Shown: positions 63,701 through 64,000 of the stretch, piece after piece
Numbering within the stretch: the stretch's first letter is position 1
Layout of the letters: every line of letters begins with the position of its first letter
Assembly: GCF_028858725.1 (NCBI RefSeq)
Contig: NC_084773.1
Span: forward strand, 4,330,350 to 4,394,349
DNA length: 64,000 nt
Origin: Colius striatus
Lineage: Eukaryota > Chordata > Aves > Coliiformes > Coliidae
Direction of reading: 5' to 3'
Position numbers and translations under genes: made by a program
The notes under the pieces: generated by a model
What the model was told of the DNA's origin: nothing
Seen by the model: only the letters and a program-made list of their open reading frames with translations
The model's database searches: none

Positions 63701-64000
63701 GAGCAACAGTCATGGCAGAGTACCTCTGGATCTCAGAAGCCCCCCAAATATTTGATGGATGACAGTAGTCCCTTGGCAGCAGGGGTCCAGGCTGGAAAGG
63801 AATAGTAAGGCAGAGAGTTACCTCCTCCATAAGATTTGCTTTGTCCAAAAGCCCTGGGCTCAATGTTTCCCTTAGGGGAGAACATCCAGGAGTCCAAAGG
63901 GCCTGGGAACGTGGGAAAGGGAATTTGCTTGTGCTTACTCGCTGCTTCCCTTCAGACAATCTCTCTGCATGGCCTCCACAGTGCAGCGTAGGAACTCATG
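60732..64000 (-). CDS. USP36/USP42-family deubiquitinase, 3' nine exons (5' end outside window)
   Basis: Exons in coding order: 63939-64000 (cut by the edge), 63724-63791, 63507-63577, 62963-63045, 62602-62713, 62194-62334, 61879-61979, 61337-61517, 60732-61031. All junctions are GT-AG and the frame is open for 372 residues. The order of motifs is that of the USP catalytic fold as in USP36, USP42 and USP17: HEFLRCTVEAMQ, VIHQIFGGLLRSR, zinc CxxC pairs (VMCLSC and WCGRC), VLTLCLKRF, then the catalytic His in CDTGHYFCYTK and the acidic partner in GQWYKMDDESV, ending LLFYVR. The catalytic Cys box is beyond the right edge. It should remove ubiquitin from protein substrates, which are unknown. About 160 residues follow the domain, ending in an Arg/Ser-rich stretch (HSRSRSSRRASSGARDRTRS), far shorter than the tails of USP36 or USP42. 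It is probably a short paralogue; intact, not a pseudogene by anything visible. Confidence 0.88.
61620..61845 (-). mobile_element. CR1-like LINE fragment inside a USP intron
   Basis: The plus strand reads CATAGAAGCATAGAGCCACA, then GGTTTGGAAGGGACCTTCGA, CCATCCAACCTGGCTTTGAG and ACAGAATTTCTTCCTAACC, the complement of a CR1 3' region. It ends only about 33 bp from the splice donor of the exon at 61879-61979. Confidence 0.8.

Overview
The window is nuclear DNA from a bird, or at least a sauropsid. The interspersed repeats are all CR1-type LINEs ending in the ATTCTATG-like 3' tail, there are no mammalian SINEs, genes are split by canonical GT-AG introns, and the best-preserved genes are avian-style CD1 genes. 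Most apparent ORFs are chance. All genes I can support lie on the minus strand.

Layout. (1) Positions 1-14321 are intron 1 of a BICD2-like gene. Its first coding exon (14322-14561) sits in a CpG island (about 13780-15080) with a ZNF143/THAP11-type promoter motif. (2) Positions 15.1-39.9 kb are an AT-richer gene desert with CR1 relics and a ~0.7 kb duplicated non-coding segment (24.0 and 28.9 kb). (3) At 39.93-40.64 kb is an orphan CpG island with a tandemly duplicated CRE (TGACGTCA)/CCAAT module and no coding exon that I can attach to it. (4) Positions 41.0-56.3 kb hold three complete five-exon CD1 genes, here called A (41027-43894), B (45975-49582) and C (54618-56285). Each encodes leader, alpha1, alpha2, Ig-like alpha3 and transmembrane/short tail (330, 332 and 334 residues), with every splice site canonical and every frame open. 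A and B are tandem duplicates including ~1 kb of 5' flank. C is divergent except in the alpha3 exon and intron 3, which look homogenised in all three. A separate ~1 kb non-coding block is duplicated upstream of B and upstream of C. (5) Positions 60.7-64.0 kb hold the 3' nine exons of a USP36/USP42-family deubiquitinase that runs off the right edge. Its zinc-binding CxxC pairs and catalytic His are intact, and it has a short Arg/Ser-rich C-terminus.

Functionally, the centre is a small lipid-antigen-presentation cluster: CD1 heavy chains should pair with beta-2-microglobulin and present lipids to T cells. The flanking genes (a dynein adaptor and a deubiquitinase) are not obvious functional partners. 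No MHC class I or II, TAP or other MHC-region gene is visible. The linkage BICD2 - CD1 x3 - USP36/42-like is therefore the most notable large-scale feature. The most notable fine-scale ones are the shared alpha3 cassette, the unrelated membrane exons, and the orphan CRE island.
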